From: Vreelandella songnenensis
Lineage (GTDB): Bacteria; Pseudomonadota; Gammaproteobacteria; Pseudomonadales; Halomonadaceae
Assembly (NCBI RefSeq): GCF_003002925.1
Contig: NZ_PVTK01000003.1
Coordinates: 62,001-126,000 of the forward strand
DNA: 64,000 nucleotides
Direction: 5' to 3'
Positions within the stretch are counted from its first letter, which is position 1, and each line of letters begins with the position of its first letter. Position numbers and translations under genes: made by a program. Under the pieces are notes generated by a model. The model worked only from the letters and a program-made list of their open reading frames with translations. It was not told where the DNA came from and did no database searches. Below are positions 34,746 through 43,570 of this stretch, in pieces.

Positions 34746-34838
34746 GGAGAGGTGGCCGAGTGGCTGAAGGCGCTCCCCTGCTAAGGGAGTATAGGGTTTA
34801 TAGCCCTATCGAGGGTTCGAATCCCTCCTTCTCCGCCA
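34746..34838 (+). tRNA. tRNA-Ser (GCT)
   Basis: 93 nt including encoded CCA. The acceptor stem GGAGAGG pairs with CTTCTCC, the long variable arm (TATAGGGTTTATAGCCCTATC) marks a class II tRNA, the T-arm is GAGGG-TTCGAAT-CCCTC, and the anticodon loop CTGCTAA gives GCT, reading AGC/AGU serine codons. Confidence 0.96.
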
Positions 34839-34855
34839 GCCGCACATTAGAAGAT

Positions 34856-34932
34856 GCGCCCGTAGCTCAGCTGGATAGAGTACCTGACTACGAATCAGGG
34901 GGTCGGAGGTTCGAATCCTCCCGGGCGCGCCA
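34856..34932 (+). tRNA. tRNA-Arg (ACG), copy 1
   Basis: 77 nt with encoded CCA; acceptor GCGCCCG / CGGGCGC, anticodon loop CTACGAA with ACG (A34 is deaminated to inosine in bacteria), T-arm GGAGG-TTCGAAT-CCTCC. Flanked by a perfect 9-bp inverted repeat that extends the acceptor helix in the precursor. Confidence 0.97.
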
Positions 34933-35006
34933 TCTTCTAACCCGATGTGAGGCGAAAGCCCTAAAGTACTTGATTGATGTCTGACTAGGTATTTTACATC
35001 GCTAAA

Positions 35007-35083
35007 GCGCCCGTAGCTCAGCTGGATAGAGTACCTGACTACGAATCAGGGGGTCGGAGGTTCGAATCCTCCCGGGCGCGCCA
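35007..35083 (+). tRNA. tRNA-Arg (ACG), copy 2
   Basis: Identical in sequence to copy 1, 74 bp downstream, with encoded CCA. The flanks differ from those of copy 1 and do not extend the acceptor helix. E. coli has the same csrA-serV-argV cluster with several identical tRNA-Arg genes. Confidence 0.97.
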
Positions 35084-35089
35084 GATTCC

Positions 35090-35119
35090 AAACCCGCTCT
35101 CTTCTTGAGAGCGGGTTTT
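35090..35119 (+). terminator. Intrinsic terminator of the tRNA cluster
   Basis: Perfect 12-bp stem AAACCCGCTCTC / GAGAGCGGGTTT with TTCTT loop and a T-rich tail. Confidence 0.88.
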
Positions 35120-35172
35120 CTGTTTTCTAGCCTGATCGAGATGGCTCGCGTCTCGATCTTGGATCGTTTAGA

Positions 35173-35204
35173 GCGCCCCGCACGTTGCGAGGGCGCTTTT
35201 TTTT
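35173..35204 (+). terminator. Second intrinsic terminator
   Basis: GCGCCC-CGCA / TGCG-A-GGGCGC stem with one bulge and eight T. It faces the same way as the tRNA cluster and lies about 55 bp after the first terminator. It may be a backup, or it may end a very small RNA. Confidence 0.8.
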
Positions 35205-35218
35205 GGCCCGCGGTTTGG

Positions 35219-36226
35219 TTATGTCGCCCAATCAGGCATTTGCAACGGTCCGCTATCCACAACCAGGCTTTCCAGCAGGGTTTCAAGGTCGGTCAGGCGC
35301 TTTACGCGCTGAAAGTGCTGATCAGCCTCTGCATTGCCCTGGCGCATCTGGGCAAGCCACTGCTTCACCAGCGAGACCACGATGCGGTCCGGCAAATGCT
35401 GGCGTTGCAGGTCGGCATACTTCTTGAGCACGCCGGCACGCATCTCCCAGGTGGTTTCCGGCAGCCGCTCACCGGTTTGCTGCCAGTGGCGAATACGCGG
35501 CGCAAGCCAGGGATCTGCCAGGGCGCTGCGCCCCAGCATGACATCGCGGCAGCCCGACAGCGTGCGCGCCTTCCAGTAAGCCTCCAGCGACCATATATCC
35601 CCATTGGCCACCACCGGTATGGATACCTGCTGGCGGATGCGTCCAATCCACTCCCAGTGGGCCGGCGGGCGGTAGCCCTCGTCGCGGGTGCGCCCATGGA
35701 CCACCAGGCGTGCTGCACCACCGGCCTGGGTCGCCTGCGCGCAGGCCACCGCCAGTCGGCGGTCTGAAAAGCCCAGGCGAATCTTGGCCGTGACCGGTAT
35801 CTCGCCCGCCAGGGCATCGGCCACTGCCTTCACCGCTCGATAGACGCGCTCGGGTCGGCGCAGCAGCGAAGCGCCGCCATCGTGACGGTTGACCAGCTTC
35901 GCCGGGCAGCCAAAATTGAGATCCACGCTCAGCGCGCCCAAAGAGAGCGCCTGACGGGCGTTCTCCGCAAGCGCCTCAGGGTCAGAGCCAAGCAGCTGTA
36001 AATGCACAGGAACGCCGCTAGGCGTCGCCACAGGGCGCTTGGCAAGCTCGGGACAGTGGCGATAGAACACGCGCGGGGGTAAACGCGTATCCACCACGCG
36101 GACAAACTCGGTAACGGTCCAATCGAATCCTGCCTGACGCGTCAACAGCTCGCGGGTGAGCGCATCGATGACGCCTTCCATCGGGGCAAGCCCAATCTTT
36201 CCGTTTTGTAGTAAATTAACAACCAT
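35219..36226 (-). CDS. dusC: tRNA-dihydrouridine(16) synthase
   Basis: FMN-dependent enzyme that reduces uridine in the tRNA D-loop, 335 residues from the chosen ATG. The N-terminal GLAPMEGVIDALTRELL, the catalytic-cysteine region LNFGCPAKLVNRHDGGASLL, TAKIRLGFSD and VHGRTRDEGYR, and the phosphate-binding VVANGDIWS are seen. The choice of DusC over other Dus paralogues rests on the MEGV motif and NRHDGGASLL. ATG at 36226 has GGAAG upstream; an in-frame GTG at 36235 is the alternative. Confidence 0.92.
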   Translation of the reverse strand: MVVNLLQNGKIGLAPMEGVIDALTRELLTRQAGFDWTVTEFVRVVDTRLPPRVFYRHCPELAKRPVATPSGVPVHLQLLGSDPEALAENARQALSLGALSVDLNFGCPAKLVNRHDGGASLLRRPERVYRAVKAVADALAGEIPVTAKIRLGFSDRRLAVACAQATQAGGAARLVVHGRTRDEGYRPPAHWEWIGRIRQQVSIPVVANGDIWSLEAYWKARTLSGCRDVMLGRSALADPWLAPRIRHWQQTGERLPETTWEMRAGVLKKYADLQRQHLPDRIVVSLVKQWLAQMRQGNAEADQHFQRVKRLTDLETLLESLVVDSGPLQMPDWAT

Positions 36227-36352
36227 GACTTCCACTATGGCGCGATTGCAAACTATGCTGGGTGTGGCAGGTTAGTGTATTACTTTCATTACGCCAAGGA
36301 GCTTTTATCGCCCTTGAATGCTTGATGAGTACCCAATAACAGGAGGGGGGTT

Positions 36353-36610
36353 ATGCAGGATTCTGAGCTGCTCCAGGAAGGCCTGGCCATTATGGGGCTG
36401 GGGATGGGGTTTGTTTTTGTTTTTCTTACGGTTCTGGTTATCAGTGTCACGCTGATGTCAAAACTGATTGGGCGTTTTCAGCCGTTGCCGACACCGGCCG
36501 CGCCGGGTTCGCAGGGCGGGCGTGCGCCTGCACGGGCGGATACGGATGCCGAAGTGCAGGCCGTGATCAGTGCTGCGGTGCATCGTTATCGTTCTTCACG
36601 GCTCAATTGA
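36353..36610 (+). CDS. oadG: Oxaloacetate decarboxylase gamma chain
   Basis: 85 residues: one N-terminal membrane helix (about residues 13-35, IMGLGMGFVFVFLTVLVISV) then a short cytoplasmic tail with a proline/alanine linker and HRYRSSRLN end. The gamma chain holds the alpha and beta subunits of the Na+-translocating decarboxylase together. GGAGGGGGG lies just before the ATG. First gene of oadGAB; 91 bp precede oadA. Confidence 0.88.
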   Translation: MQDSELLQEGLAIMGLGMGFVFVFLTVLVISVTLMSKLIGRFQPLPTPAAPGSQGGRAPARADTDAEVQAVISAAVHRYRSSRLN

Positions 36611-36652
36611 ACGACCCGCATTTTGTTGGTTACGACAATTCAAACGTCTTTT

Positions 36653-36680
36653 TTTGTTAGTTTTACTACATATCTATAAT
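36653..36680 (+). promoter_or_regulatory. Candidate internal promoter for oadA
   Basis: A perfect TATAAT (36675-36680) with TTTGTT (36653-36658) 16 bp upstream, in an AT-rich gap, 22 bp before the oadA ATG. Confidence 0.45.
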
Positions 36681-36701
36681 TTCAACGTGTGAGCTATCGC
36701 C

Positions 36702-38513
36702 ATGAACGAGACAAAACGCCCGCTGGGAATTACCGATGTTGTGCTGCGCGACGCCCATCAGTCGCTGTTTGCCACTCGCCTGCGCCTTGAAGACATGCTG
36801 CCTATCGCCGAAAAGCTGGACCGCGTCGGCTACTGGTCGCTCGAGACCTGGGGCGGCGCCACCTTCGATGCGTGCATCCGCTACCTGGGTGAAGACCCGT
36901 GGGAGCGTATTCGTGCCTTGAAAGAAGCCATGCCCAATACGCCGCAGGCCATGCTGCTGCGCGGCCAGAACCTGCTGGGTTACCGTCACTATGCCGATGA
37001 CGTGGTCGACAAGTTCGTCGAGCGCGCCAAGATCAATGGCGTAGACGTGTTCCGTGTGTTTGACGCCATGAACGACCCGCGTAACCTGGAGCGTGCCATC
37101 AAGGCGGTGCGTCAGGTAGGTGGTCACGCTCAGGGCACCATTTCCTATACGGTAAGTCCGGTCCATACCCTGGATAGCTGGGTCGACCTTGCCTCAACCA
37201 TTGCAGCAATGGGTGCAGACTCGCTGGCTATCAAGGATATGGCGGGGCTTTTGACGCCGTATACCGCCTTCGAGCTGGTATCCAGGCTCAAGAAAACGCT
37301 CTCCATTCCGGTCCATCTGCACTGCCACGCCACGACCGGGCTCTCCACCGCCACCATTCTCAAGGCGGTGGAAGCGGGAATCGACAACGTGGATACCGCT
37401 ATCTCCTCCATGTCGATGACCTACGGCCATAGCCCGACGGAATCGGTCGTGGCCATGCTCAAGGATACCGACCGTGACACCGGGCTGGACCTTGAACTGC
37501 TGGAAGACATCGCCAGCTACTTTCGCGAGGTGCGCAAGAAGTACACCGCCTTCGAGGGCTCGCTGCGCGGTATCGACTCGCGCATTCTGGTGGCCCAGGT
37601 GCCCGGCGGCATGCTCACCAACATGGAAGGCCAGCTCAAGGAGCAGGGCGCCGGTGACAAGCTGGACGACGTGCTGGGAGAAATCCCCCGGGTGCGCGAA
37701 GACCTGGGCTTCATCCCACTGGTCACGCCGACCTCGCAGATCGTGGGTACCCAGGCGGTCATGAACGTGATGATGGGGGAGCGCTACAAGTCGATTTCCA
37801 AGGAAGTGCAGGCGCTGCTGAAAGGCGAGTACGGCGCCGCGCCTGCGCCCTTCAACAAAGAGCTTCAGGCACGCGTGCTGGAAGGTGGCGAGCCGATTAC
37901 CTGCCGCCCGGCGGATAATCTTCAGCCGGAAATGCAGCGCCTTGCCGCAGAGCTTAAAGATAAGGCCGGTGCCGAAAAGGTACGCCTGGCTGACGGTGAG
38001 CGCGAGCTGGACGACGTGCTGACCTACGCGCTGTTTCCGCAGATTGGTCTCAAGTTTCTTAAAAACCGCGATAACCCCGATGCCTTCGAGCCAACCCCCC
38101 AGGCTGCCGGCAGCGAAGCGGCGGCGGTGCCCGGAAAGCCGGCGAGCGCTCCGGCACCCGCCCGTGGCCCGGAAACCTATACCGTCAAGCTCAACGGCAA
38201 GGCGTTCGTGGTCGAAGTCTCCGAAGGCGGTGATATCGGCCAGGTACAGGAGCAGTCTCAAGCCGCCAGTGCCACTCCCGAGCCTGCGCCAGCGCCAAGC
38301 AGCGGTGAAAGCATTGCCGCGCCGCTGGCCGGCAATATCTTCAAAGTGAACGTGCGCCCGGGCGACCAGGTCGCCGAAGGGGACGTGGTGATCATCCTTG
38401 AAGCGATGAAAATGGAAACCGAGATCCGCGCAAGCGCTGCCGGTACGGTTTCGAAAGTCAATGTCAGCGAAGGCGACAGTGTCGCTGTCGGTGACGCACT
38501 GATCGAGCTTTAA
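36702..38513 (+). CDS. oadA: Oxaloacetate decarboxylase alpha chain (biotin-containing)
   Basis: 603 residues. The N-terminal carboxyltransferase barrel (about 1-280) begins [19 protein letters not shown] with the metal and substrate residues and has [15 protein letters not shown] conserved PYC/OadA domain follows (to about 465). An alanine/proline linker leads to the biotinyl domain with the target lysine in [10 protein letters not shown] (about residue 568). It transfers the oxaloacetate carboxyl group to biotin; OadB then decarboxylates carboxybiotin and exports sodium. It is cytoplasmic and membrane-associated through OadG. Confidence 0.96.
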   Translation: MNETKRPLGITDVVLRDAHQSLFATRLRLEDMLPIAEKLDRVGYWSLETWGGATFDACIRYLGEDPWERIRALKEAMPNTPQAMLLRGQNLLGYRHYADDVVDKFVERAKINGVDVFRVFDAMNDPRNLERAIKAVRQVGGHAQGTISYTVSPVHTLDSWVDLASTIAAMGADSLAIKDMAGLLTPYTAFELVSRLKKTLSIPVHLHCHATTGLSTATILKAVEAGIDNVDTAISSMSMTYGHSPTESVVAMLKDTDRDTGLDLELLEDIASYFREVRKKYTAFEGSLRGIDSRILVAQVPGGMLTNMEGQLKEQGAGDKLDDVLGEIPRVREDLGFIPLVTPTSQIVGTQAVMNVMMGERYKSISKEVQALLKGEYGAAPAPFNKELQARVLEGGEPITCRPADNLQPEMQRLAAELKDKAGAEKVRLADGERELDDVLTYALFPQIGLKFLKNRDNPDAFEPTPQAAGSEAAAVPGKPASAPAPARGPETYTVKLNGKAFVVEVSEGGDIGQVQEQSQAASATPEPAPAPSSGESIAAPLAGNIFKVNVRPGDQVAEGDVVIILEAMKMETEIRASAAGTVSKVNVSEGDSVAVGDALIEL

Positions 38514-38523
38514 GGGCACCGGC

Positions 38524-39846
38524 ATGGAAAAACTAATCACCCTATGGGAAGGCTCGGGGCTTTATAACCTCGAGCTTGGCCAGGCGGTCATGATCCTGGT
38601 GGGGCTCTTGCTGCTTTACCTTGCAATCCACAAGAAGTTCGAGCCGCTGCTGCTGGTGCCTATCGGCTTTGGCGGTATTCTGGCCAACATACCGGAAGCG
38701 GGGCTTGCGATCTCGGCGCTCGACCAGGCCATCGAGGTAGCCAAGCCCGCGGTGCTTCAGCAGATAAGCGTCGCACTTGGCACCACCCTTGACCCGCTGG
38801 CCGGCGTCGAGGGCTGGCGCGAGACGCTGCACGTGCTGGCCCATGGCGACGTGGCGCCGGATCAGCTGCGGGCCGCCAAGGATATCGCGCTAAGCGTGGG
38901 CTACAGCGACGGCATGCTCTACAACTTCTACCGCGTGGCCATCGGTTCGGGAGTGGCGCCGCTGCTGATCTTCATGGGCGTGGGTGCAATGACCGATTTC
39001 GGCCCGCTGCTTGCCAATCCGCGCACGCTGTTTCTGGGTGCGGCGGCGCAGTTCGGCATCTTCGCCACGCTGTTTGGTGCGGTGCTCTTGACCTCGATGG
39101 GCGTGATGGATTTTTCGCTCAATCAGGCGGCGGCCATCGGTATCATCGGCGGCGCGGACGGACCGACCTCGATCTACGTCTCAAGCGTTCTGGCGCCGGA
39201 GCTCCTGGGGGCGATTGCCGTCGCTGCCTACGCCTATATGGCGCTGGTGCCGCTTATCCAGCCGCCCATCATGCGTCTGTTGACCACGGAAAAAGAGCGC
39301 CAGATCACCATGACCCAGATGCGCCCGGTCTCCAAGCTGGAGAAGGTCGTTTTCCCGCTGATGCTGCTGATTCTGGTGGCGCTGTTTCTGCCTGATGCGG
39401 CACCGCTTCTGGGAATGTTCTGCTTTGGTAACCTGATGCGCGAGTGCGGCGTGGTCGAGCGGCTTTCCGATACCGCCCAGAACGCGCTGATCAATATCGT
39501 GACCATCATTCTAGGGCTTTCCGTAGGCTCCAAGCTGATGGCCGACAGCTTCCTGACCGTGCAGACCCTGGGCATTCTCGGCCTGGGGATCGTGGCCTTC
39601 GGCATCGGCACCGCCGCCGGTGTGCTGATGGCCAAGCTGATGAACCTGGTCAGCCGCATGCCCATCAACCCGCTGATAGGTGCAGCCGGTGTCTCGGCCG
39701 TGCCCATGGCGGCCCGGGTAGCCAACAAGGTCGGTCTGGAGGCCAATCCGCATAACTTTTTGCTGATGCACGCCATGGGGCCGAACGTGGCCGGGGTGAT
39801 CGGCTCGGCGGTGGCGGCGGGAGTCATGATCAAGTATCTGGGTTGA
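38524..39846 (+). CDS. oadB: Oxaloacetate decarboxylase beta chain (Na+ pump)
   Basis: 440-residue integral membrane protein with about ten helices. The conserved region [28 protein letters not shown] (family region with the essential Asp), [16 protein letters not shown] and [13 protein letters not shown] (essential Ser/Lys-containing helix) are present. It couples carboxybiotin decarboxylation to Na+ export, which suits a halophile. It starts 10 bp after oadA and is followed by a strong terminator. Confidence 0.95.
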   Translation: MEKLITLWEGSGLYNLELGQAVMILVGLLLLYLAIHKKFEPLLLVPIGFGGILANIPEAGLAISALDQAIEVAKPAVLQQISVALGTTLDPLAGVEGWRETLHVLAHGDVAPDQLRAAKDIALSVGYSDGMLYNFYRVAIGSGVAPLLIFMGVGAMTDFGPLLANPRTLFLGAAAQFGIFATLFGAVLLTSMGVMDFSLNQAAAIGIIGGADGPTSIYVSSVLAPELLGAIAVAAYAYMALVPLIQPPIMRLLTTEKERQITMTQMRPVSKLEKVVFPLMLLILVALFLPDAAPLLGMFCFGNLMRECGVVERLSDTAQNALINIVTIILGLSVGSKLMADSFLTVQTLGILGLGIVAFGIGTAAGVLMAKLMNLVSRMPINPLIGAAGVSAVPMAARVANKVGLEANPHNFLLMHAMGPNVAGVIGSAVAAGVMIKYLG

Positions 39847-39875
39847 TGTAGAAACGCTATTGGTCATGCCAATGA

Positions 39876-39908
39876 GCGGCTTGCGGGGTACCGCAAGCCG
39901 CTTTTTTT
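39876..39908 (+). terminator. Intrinsic terminator of oadGAB
   Basis: Perfect 11-bp stem GCGGCTTGCGG / CCGCAAGCCGC, GGTA loop, seven T. Confidence 0.92.
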
Positions 39909-39919
39909 ATCGGCAGTGA

Positions 39920-40549
39920 TCAAGGTGGGGCATCAAGCGGGGTAATGTCCAACGTGCACTTCAAGCGATTTTCAAGCGGAGCAAGATCAAACGCCTGATC
40001 GCGCGGCCAGCCGATGGTCAGCTGTACGCCGTCCTTGTCGTAATCGACCTGCTCGACAGGAATGGCCTGTTCGCTGCACCAGCTGCGGGCAACGGCTTCG
40101 TTGGCGAATGTCAGGCGCAGGGTGTAGGCGTCGCGCTCGATCACCTCAAGCGTGGGCAGGGTTTCCAGAGCGTGGCTGACCGCCTGGGCATAGGCACGGG
40201 CCAGACCGCCGGTGCCAAGCTTGGTGCCGCCAAAATAGCGGATCACCACGCAGCCTACCTCGCCAAGCTGGCTGCCCTGCAGCACCTGATACATGGGGCG
40301 GCCCGCCGTACCGCCGGGCTCGCCATCGTCGGAAAAACCGATCTGGGTCTGCTCGCCGGGCGGGCCTGCGATATAGGCCGTGCAGTGATGGCTGGCGTTT
40401 GGATGGGTGGCGCGGGCCGCCTCGAGCAGCGCGCTGAACGCGTCAGCATCCGGCGCGTGGCATAGCCAAGCGATAAACTGGCTCTTTTCCACATCGATCT
40501 CGGCGCTATGCCACTGCGCGGCAGGTAAATCAGGGACTCGGTAACGCAA
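39920..40549 (-). CDS. yigZ: YigZ/IMPACT family protein
   Basis: 209 residues with the UPF0029 N-terminal domain (KSQFIAWLCHAPDADAF, SHHCTAYIAG, GFSDDGEPGGTAGRPMYQVL, VIRYFGGTKLGTGGLARAYA) and a C-terminal DUF1949 domain. The family is linked to translation stress (eukaryotic IMPACT); its bacterial function is not settled. The start is TTG, one base beyond the TGA of the upstream LexA-like gene (TGATTG), with GGAG as Shine-Dalgarno inside that gene, so the two are translationally coupled. No ATG is available in the conserved region. Confidence 0.88.
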   Translation of the reverse strand: MRYRVPDLPAAQWHSAEIDVEKSQFIAWLCHAPDADAFSALLEAARATHPNASHHCTAYIAGPPGEQTQIGFSDDGEPGGTAGRPMYQVLQGSQLGEVGCVVIRYFGGTKLGTGGLARAYAQAVSHALETLPTLEVIERDAYTLRLTFANEAVARSWCSEQAIPVEQVDYDKDGVQLTIGWPRDQAFDLAPLENRLKCTLDITPLDAPP

Positions 40550-40984
40550 TCAGTGCTCCAGAGGCCCATGAGCGTCGGCCGCAAGGCCTTGCATATCGTG
40601 CTGGGCCACGCCCATGACCATTCCCAATACTTGAATATCGCGATTATGCAAGAAGAGATCCGGCGCGTGGGCATCGGCAGGCCACAGATGCACGCCAAAG
40701 CGGTTGATCGACAGGTGCTTCAAGGCAATTTCCTGCTGATTGATCTGGGCCACCGCGGTCTCTTCATGCGTATCGTGCTGAAAACGCCGGATAATGATGA
40801 CATCCCCATCGAACAAGTTGCAATCGCGCATGCGATTGCCGCGTACCTTGAGGGCGTAGGTATTGCGTCTGGTCATGCGCGGTGCCTGGAAAGCGCGCGC
40901 CGTCTGAATGCTCTTGGAAGGGCAGGGCGCTGCGGCCAGTGGCGAACGGCTCGCAAAGGTTGGTGCTGACATCGACATATTCAT
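40550..40984 (-). CDS. LexA/UmuD-like S24-domain protein lacking the catalytic serine
   Basis: 144 residues. The C-terminal two thirds match the LexA/UmuD S24 fold: YALKVRGNRMRDCNLFDGDVIII, AVAQINQQEIALKHLSI (the general-base lysine is in ALKHL), HLWPADAHAPDLFL and VLGMVMGV. The serine expected in the GxSM motif is Arg (GNRM; codon CGC for AGC), so self-cleavage chemistry should be lost. There is no helix-turn-helix, which makes it UmuD-sized. ATG at 40984 follows GGAGA. Three LexA-box-like units lie upstream. It could be a co-repressor, a dominant-negative partner of UmuD/LexA, or a decaying gene. Confidence 0.8.
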   Translation of the reverse strand: MNMSMSAPTFASRSPLAAAPCPSKSIQTARAFQAPRMTRRNTYALKVRGNRMRDCNLFDGDVIIIRRFQHDTHEETAVAQINQQEIALKHLSINRFGVHLWPADAHAPDLFLHNRDIQVLGMVMGVAQHDMQGLAADAHGPLEH

Positions 40985-41052
40985 AGGGGATTCTCCAATG
41001 CAGCGCCCTCTCCCTAGGCATGTGATCGTGATAAACCGGTATGGTTGTTGGT

Positions 41053-41100
41053 ATGGTTTTTCATACAGTGGTTTCAGTATACAGCTGTTCTTGCATACAG
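41053..41100. promoter_or_regulatory. Three phased LexA-box-like units
   Basis: ATACAG occurs at 41063, 41079 and 41095, exactly 16 bp apart. The distal unit CTGTTCTTGCATACAG (41085-41100) is a perfect CTGT-N8-ACAG SOS box; the other two (ATGGTTTTTCATACAG and TGGTTTCAGTATACAG) have an intact right half and a degenerate left half. On the minus strand a TATACT -10 (41076-41081) is embedded in the array. Confidence 0.75.
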
Positions 41101-41253
41101 TGGTAGTGCTGTTTTTATTCACGCGTCGGGGAATGCACTGAAGGCGCCTATCGTTAGCAGGCTTAATTTATGCGTTAGACGGCCCCGGCGGCTGGCGATG
41201 AACCGGCTTTACGTGTAGAGTTTTGCCCACTATCAATACGCCGGGAGATACCC

Positions 41254-41874
41254 TTGAGCCTGTGCCTGGAAGCACGAAAGCTCGCCTGCGAGCGTGATGG
41301 GCGCTGGTTATTTGAAGGGCTCGATCTTTCGATTCGAAGCGGCGAAATCCTACGCATTGAAGGCTCCAACGGCAGTGGCAAGACCACCCTGTTGAAGCTT
41401 CTGTCAGGCCAGTTGAGCGATTACCAGGGTGAGCTTTTCTGGAACGGCGCCCCGCTTGGCAAGGTACGCGAGCAGTTTCTGGCCAACCTGCTGTATCTGG
41501 GGCATTCACCGGGCATCAAGGCAGGCCTTACGCCGCTTGAAAACCTGGCCTGGTATCAGGCACTCGGCGGCGAGCGGGGCAGTGAAGCGCAACGTCTTGT
41601 CGCCTTGGAGCAGGTGGGGCTTGGAGGGTTTGAAGACGTGCCGGCGGGGCAGCTATCTGCTGGCCAGCAGCGCCGCGTGGCGCTGGCGCGGTTGACGCTT
41701 ACACGCCGCGCGCTGTGGGTGCTTGACGAGCCGTTCACCGCCATTGACCGCCAGGGCGTGGCCGCGCTTGAAGCGCAGCTTGCCGCCCACGCAAGCGCCG
41801 GGGGCTGTGTCCTGGTGACCACGCACCACACGCTGAGCGCGTCTTCCGCCGTTCGAAGCATTCAACTGGGGTAG
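41254..41874 (+). CDS. ccmA: Heme exporter ATP-binding protein CcmA
   Basis: 206-residue ABC ATPase of the cytochrome c maturation system I: Walker A EGSNGSGKTTLLKLL (about residues 34-48), signature LSAGQQRRVALARL, Walker B LWVLDEPFTAID. With CcmB and CcmC it releases holo-CcmE. The start codon is TTG with GGGAGA 5 bp upstream; no suitable ATG exists nearby. First gene of ccmABCDEFGHI. Confidence 0.94.
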   Translation: MSLCLEARKLACERDGRWLFEGLDLSIRSGEILRIEGSNGSGKTTLLKLLSGQLSDYQGELFWNGAPLGKVREQFLANLLYLGHSPGIKAGLTPLENLAWYQALGGERGSEAQRLVALEQVGLGGFEDVPAGQLSAGQQRRVALARLTLTRRALWVLDEPFTAIDRQGVAALEAQLAAHASAGGCVLVTTHHTLSASSAVRSIQLG

Positions 41875-41877
41875 AGG

Positions 41878-42606
41878 ATGACGCAAGGGCAAAAGACTAC
41901 CCCGGTAATCGCTGAGGCAACGCTGCCGGGTGGGCTGTGGATTGCCTTTACAGCGACGCTCAGGCGCGATGTGACGCTGATGTTCAGGCGCCGCGGTGAG
42001 CTGCTCAATCCGCTGGTCTTTTTCGCGCTGGTGATAACGCTGTTCCCGATTGGCATTTCGCCCGACCGCGAGGTGCTTGCGCTGATAGCCCCCGGGCTTT
42101 TATGGGTGGCCGCACTGCTGGCGGCGCTGCTGTCGCTGGATAGCCTGTTTCGCACCGATTACGACGACGGCAGCCTGGAGCAGATGCTGCTGGCACCTCA
42201 ACCTCTGGCCGCGCTCGGCCTTGCCAAGGTGCTGGCTCACTGGCTGTTGACCGGGCTGCCGCTGGCACTGGTTGCGCCGCTTCTGGGGGTGACGCTGGCC
42301 CTGCCTCCGGGCAGCTACGCGGTGCTTGCACTTTCGCTTTTGCTGGGCAGTGCCAGTTTGAGCCTGATTGGCGCGATTGGCGCGGCGCTCACGGTCGGCA
42401 TTGCCCGCGGGGGCGTACTGCTGTCGCTGCTGATATTGCCGCTGTATATCCCGGTGCTTATTTTCGGCGTCGGGGCGGTGCAGGCCGCCGTCATCGGTGA
42501 AGGCGTTGCCGCGCACCTGGCCATGCTCGGCGCATTGCTGGCCGCGTCGCTCTTGCTGGCCCCCTGGGCGATTGCCGCTTCTCTGCGCATCAGCATCAAC
42601 GGTTAA
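41878..42606 (+). CDS. ccmB: Heme exporter permease CcmB
   Basis: 242-residue membrane protein with six helices. Typical opening [30 protein letters not shown] (shortened: [19 protein letters not shown]) and the [21 protein letters not shown] loop. Membrane partner of CcmA. It begins 3 bp after ccmA and lies 14 bp before ccmC. Confidence 0.95.
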   Translation: MTQGQKTTPVIAEATLPGGLWIAFTATLRRDVTLMFRRRGELLNPLVFFALVITLFPIGISPDREVLALIAPGLLWVAALLAALLSLDSLFRTDYDDGSLEQMLLAPQPLAALGLAKVLAHWLLTGLPLALVAPLLGVTLALPPGSYAVLALSLLLGSASLSLIGAIGAALTVGIARGGVLLSLLILPLYIPVLIFGVGAVQAAVIGEGVAAHLAMLGALLAASLLLAPWAIAASLRISING

Positions 42607-42620
42607 GGACAGAACACGCC

Positions 42621-43361
42621 ATGTGGACCTTTATTCATAAATGGGGCTCGCCCAAATGGTTTTATGCCATGAGCGCACGGGTACAGCCCTGGTGCTGGGC
42701 GGCCGCACTGATACTGATTGCGCTGGGGACAGTGTGGGGCTTGGCCTTCGCCCCGGCGGATTATCAGCAGGGCGATAGTTTTCGGATCATCTATGTCCAC
42801 GTGCCCGCTGCCTTTCTCGCTCAGTCGGTATTCGTGTCGATGGCGGCGGCGAGCCTGGTCTTCATGGTGTGGAAGATCAAGGTGGCGGACATGGCCGCCA
42901 CGGTAATGGCGCCATTCGGCGCGGTGATGACGTTCGTAGCGCTATTTTCCGGCGCGGTGTGGGGCGTGCCTACCTGGGGCACCTGGTGGATGTGGGATGC
43001 CCGGCTGACCTCCATGCTGATTCTGCTGTTTCTGTTTCTGGGCGTCATCGCCCTGCGCGGCGCCTTCACCAGTCGTGACGGTGGTTCAAAAGCGGCCTCG
43101 GTGCTCGCCATGGTGGGCGTCATCAATATCCCGATCATCAAGTACTCGGTGGACTGGTGGTTTACGCTCCACCAGTCCTCCACGTTTTCGGTCACTTCAC
43201 GCCCGGCCATGCCCACCGAGATGTGGCTGCCGCTGCTGATCATGGTGCTGGGTTTCTACTGCTTTTTTATCGCCCTGACGCTGATGCGTACGCGCAGCGA
43301 AATTCTACGCCGAGAGATCAACAAACGCTGGGTCATGGACCTTGCCAAGGAGGCGCGCTGA
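42621..43361 (+). CDS. ccmC: Heme transporter/handling protein CcmC
   Basis: 246-residue protein with six helices and the heme-handling tryptophan-rich WWD loop [17 protein letters not shown] flanked by conserved histidines (YVHVPAAF and WWFTLHQ). It presents heme to CcmE on the periplasmic side. The stop overlaps the ccmD ATG by one base. Confidence 0.96.
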   Translation: MWTFIHKWGSPKWFYAMSARVQPWCWAAALILIALGTVWGLAFAPADYQQGDSFRIIYVHVPAAFLAQSVFVSMAAASLVFMVWKIKVADMAATVMAPFGAVMTFVALFSGAVWGVPTWGTWWMWDARLTSMLILLFLFLGVIALRGAFTSRDGGSKAASVLAMVGVINIPIIKYSVDWWFTLHQSSTFSVTSRPAMPTEMWLPLLIMVLGFYCFFIALTLMRTRSEILRREINKRWVMDLAKEAR

Positions 43362-43570
43362 TGGCCTTTTCATCGCTGGGCGCGTTTTTCGCCATGGGCG
43401 GGCACGGCCCTTACGTGTGGGCAGCCTGGGGTGTCACGGCACTGCTCATGGCCGCCTGCGTTATTCACGCGCGTATCGAGCGCCGCCAGCTGGCCCGGGT
43501 GTTAACGCGCCGCGCCCGGCGTGGCGGTACTTCTCAACCCCATCAAGCGAGCCATGCCGATGACCCCTAG
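43361..43570 (+). CDS. ccmD: Heme exporter protein CcmD
   Basis: 69 residues: [21 protein letters not shown] is the typical CcmD opening with a single membrane helix, followed by a basic cytoplasmic tail ([17 protein letters not shown]). CcmD stabilises the CcmABC complex and helps release CcmE. It starts at the last base of the ccmC stop and its end overlaps ccmE. Confidence 0.9.
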   Translation: MAFSSLGAFFAMGGHGPYVWAAWGVTALLMAACVIHARIERRQLARVLTRRARRGGTSQPHQASHADDP

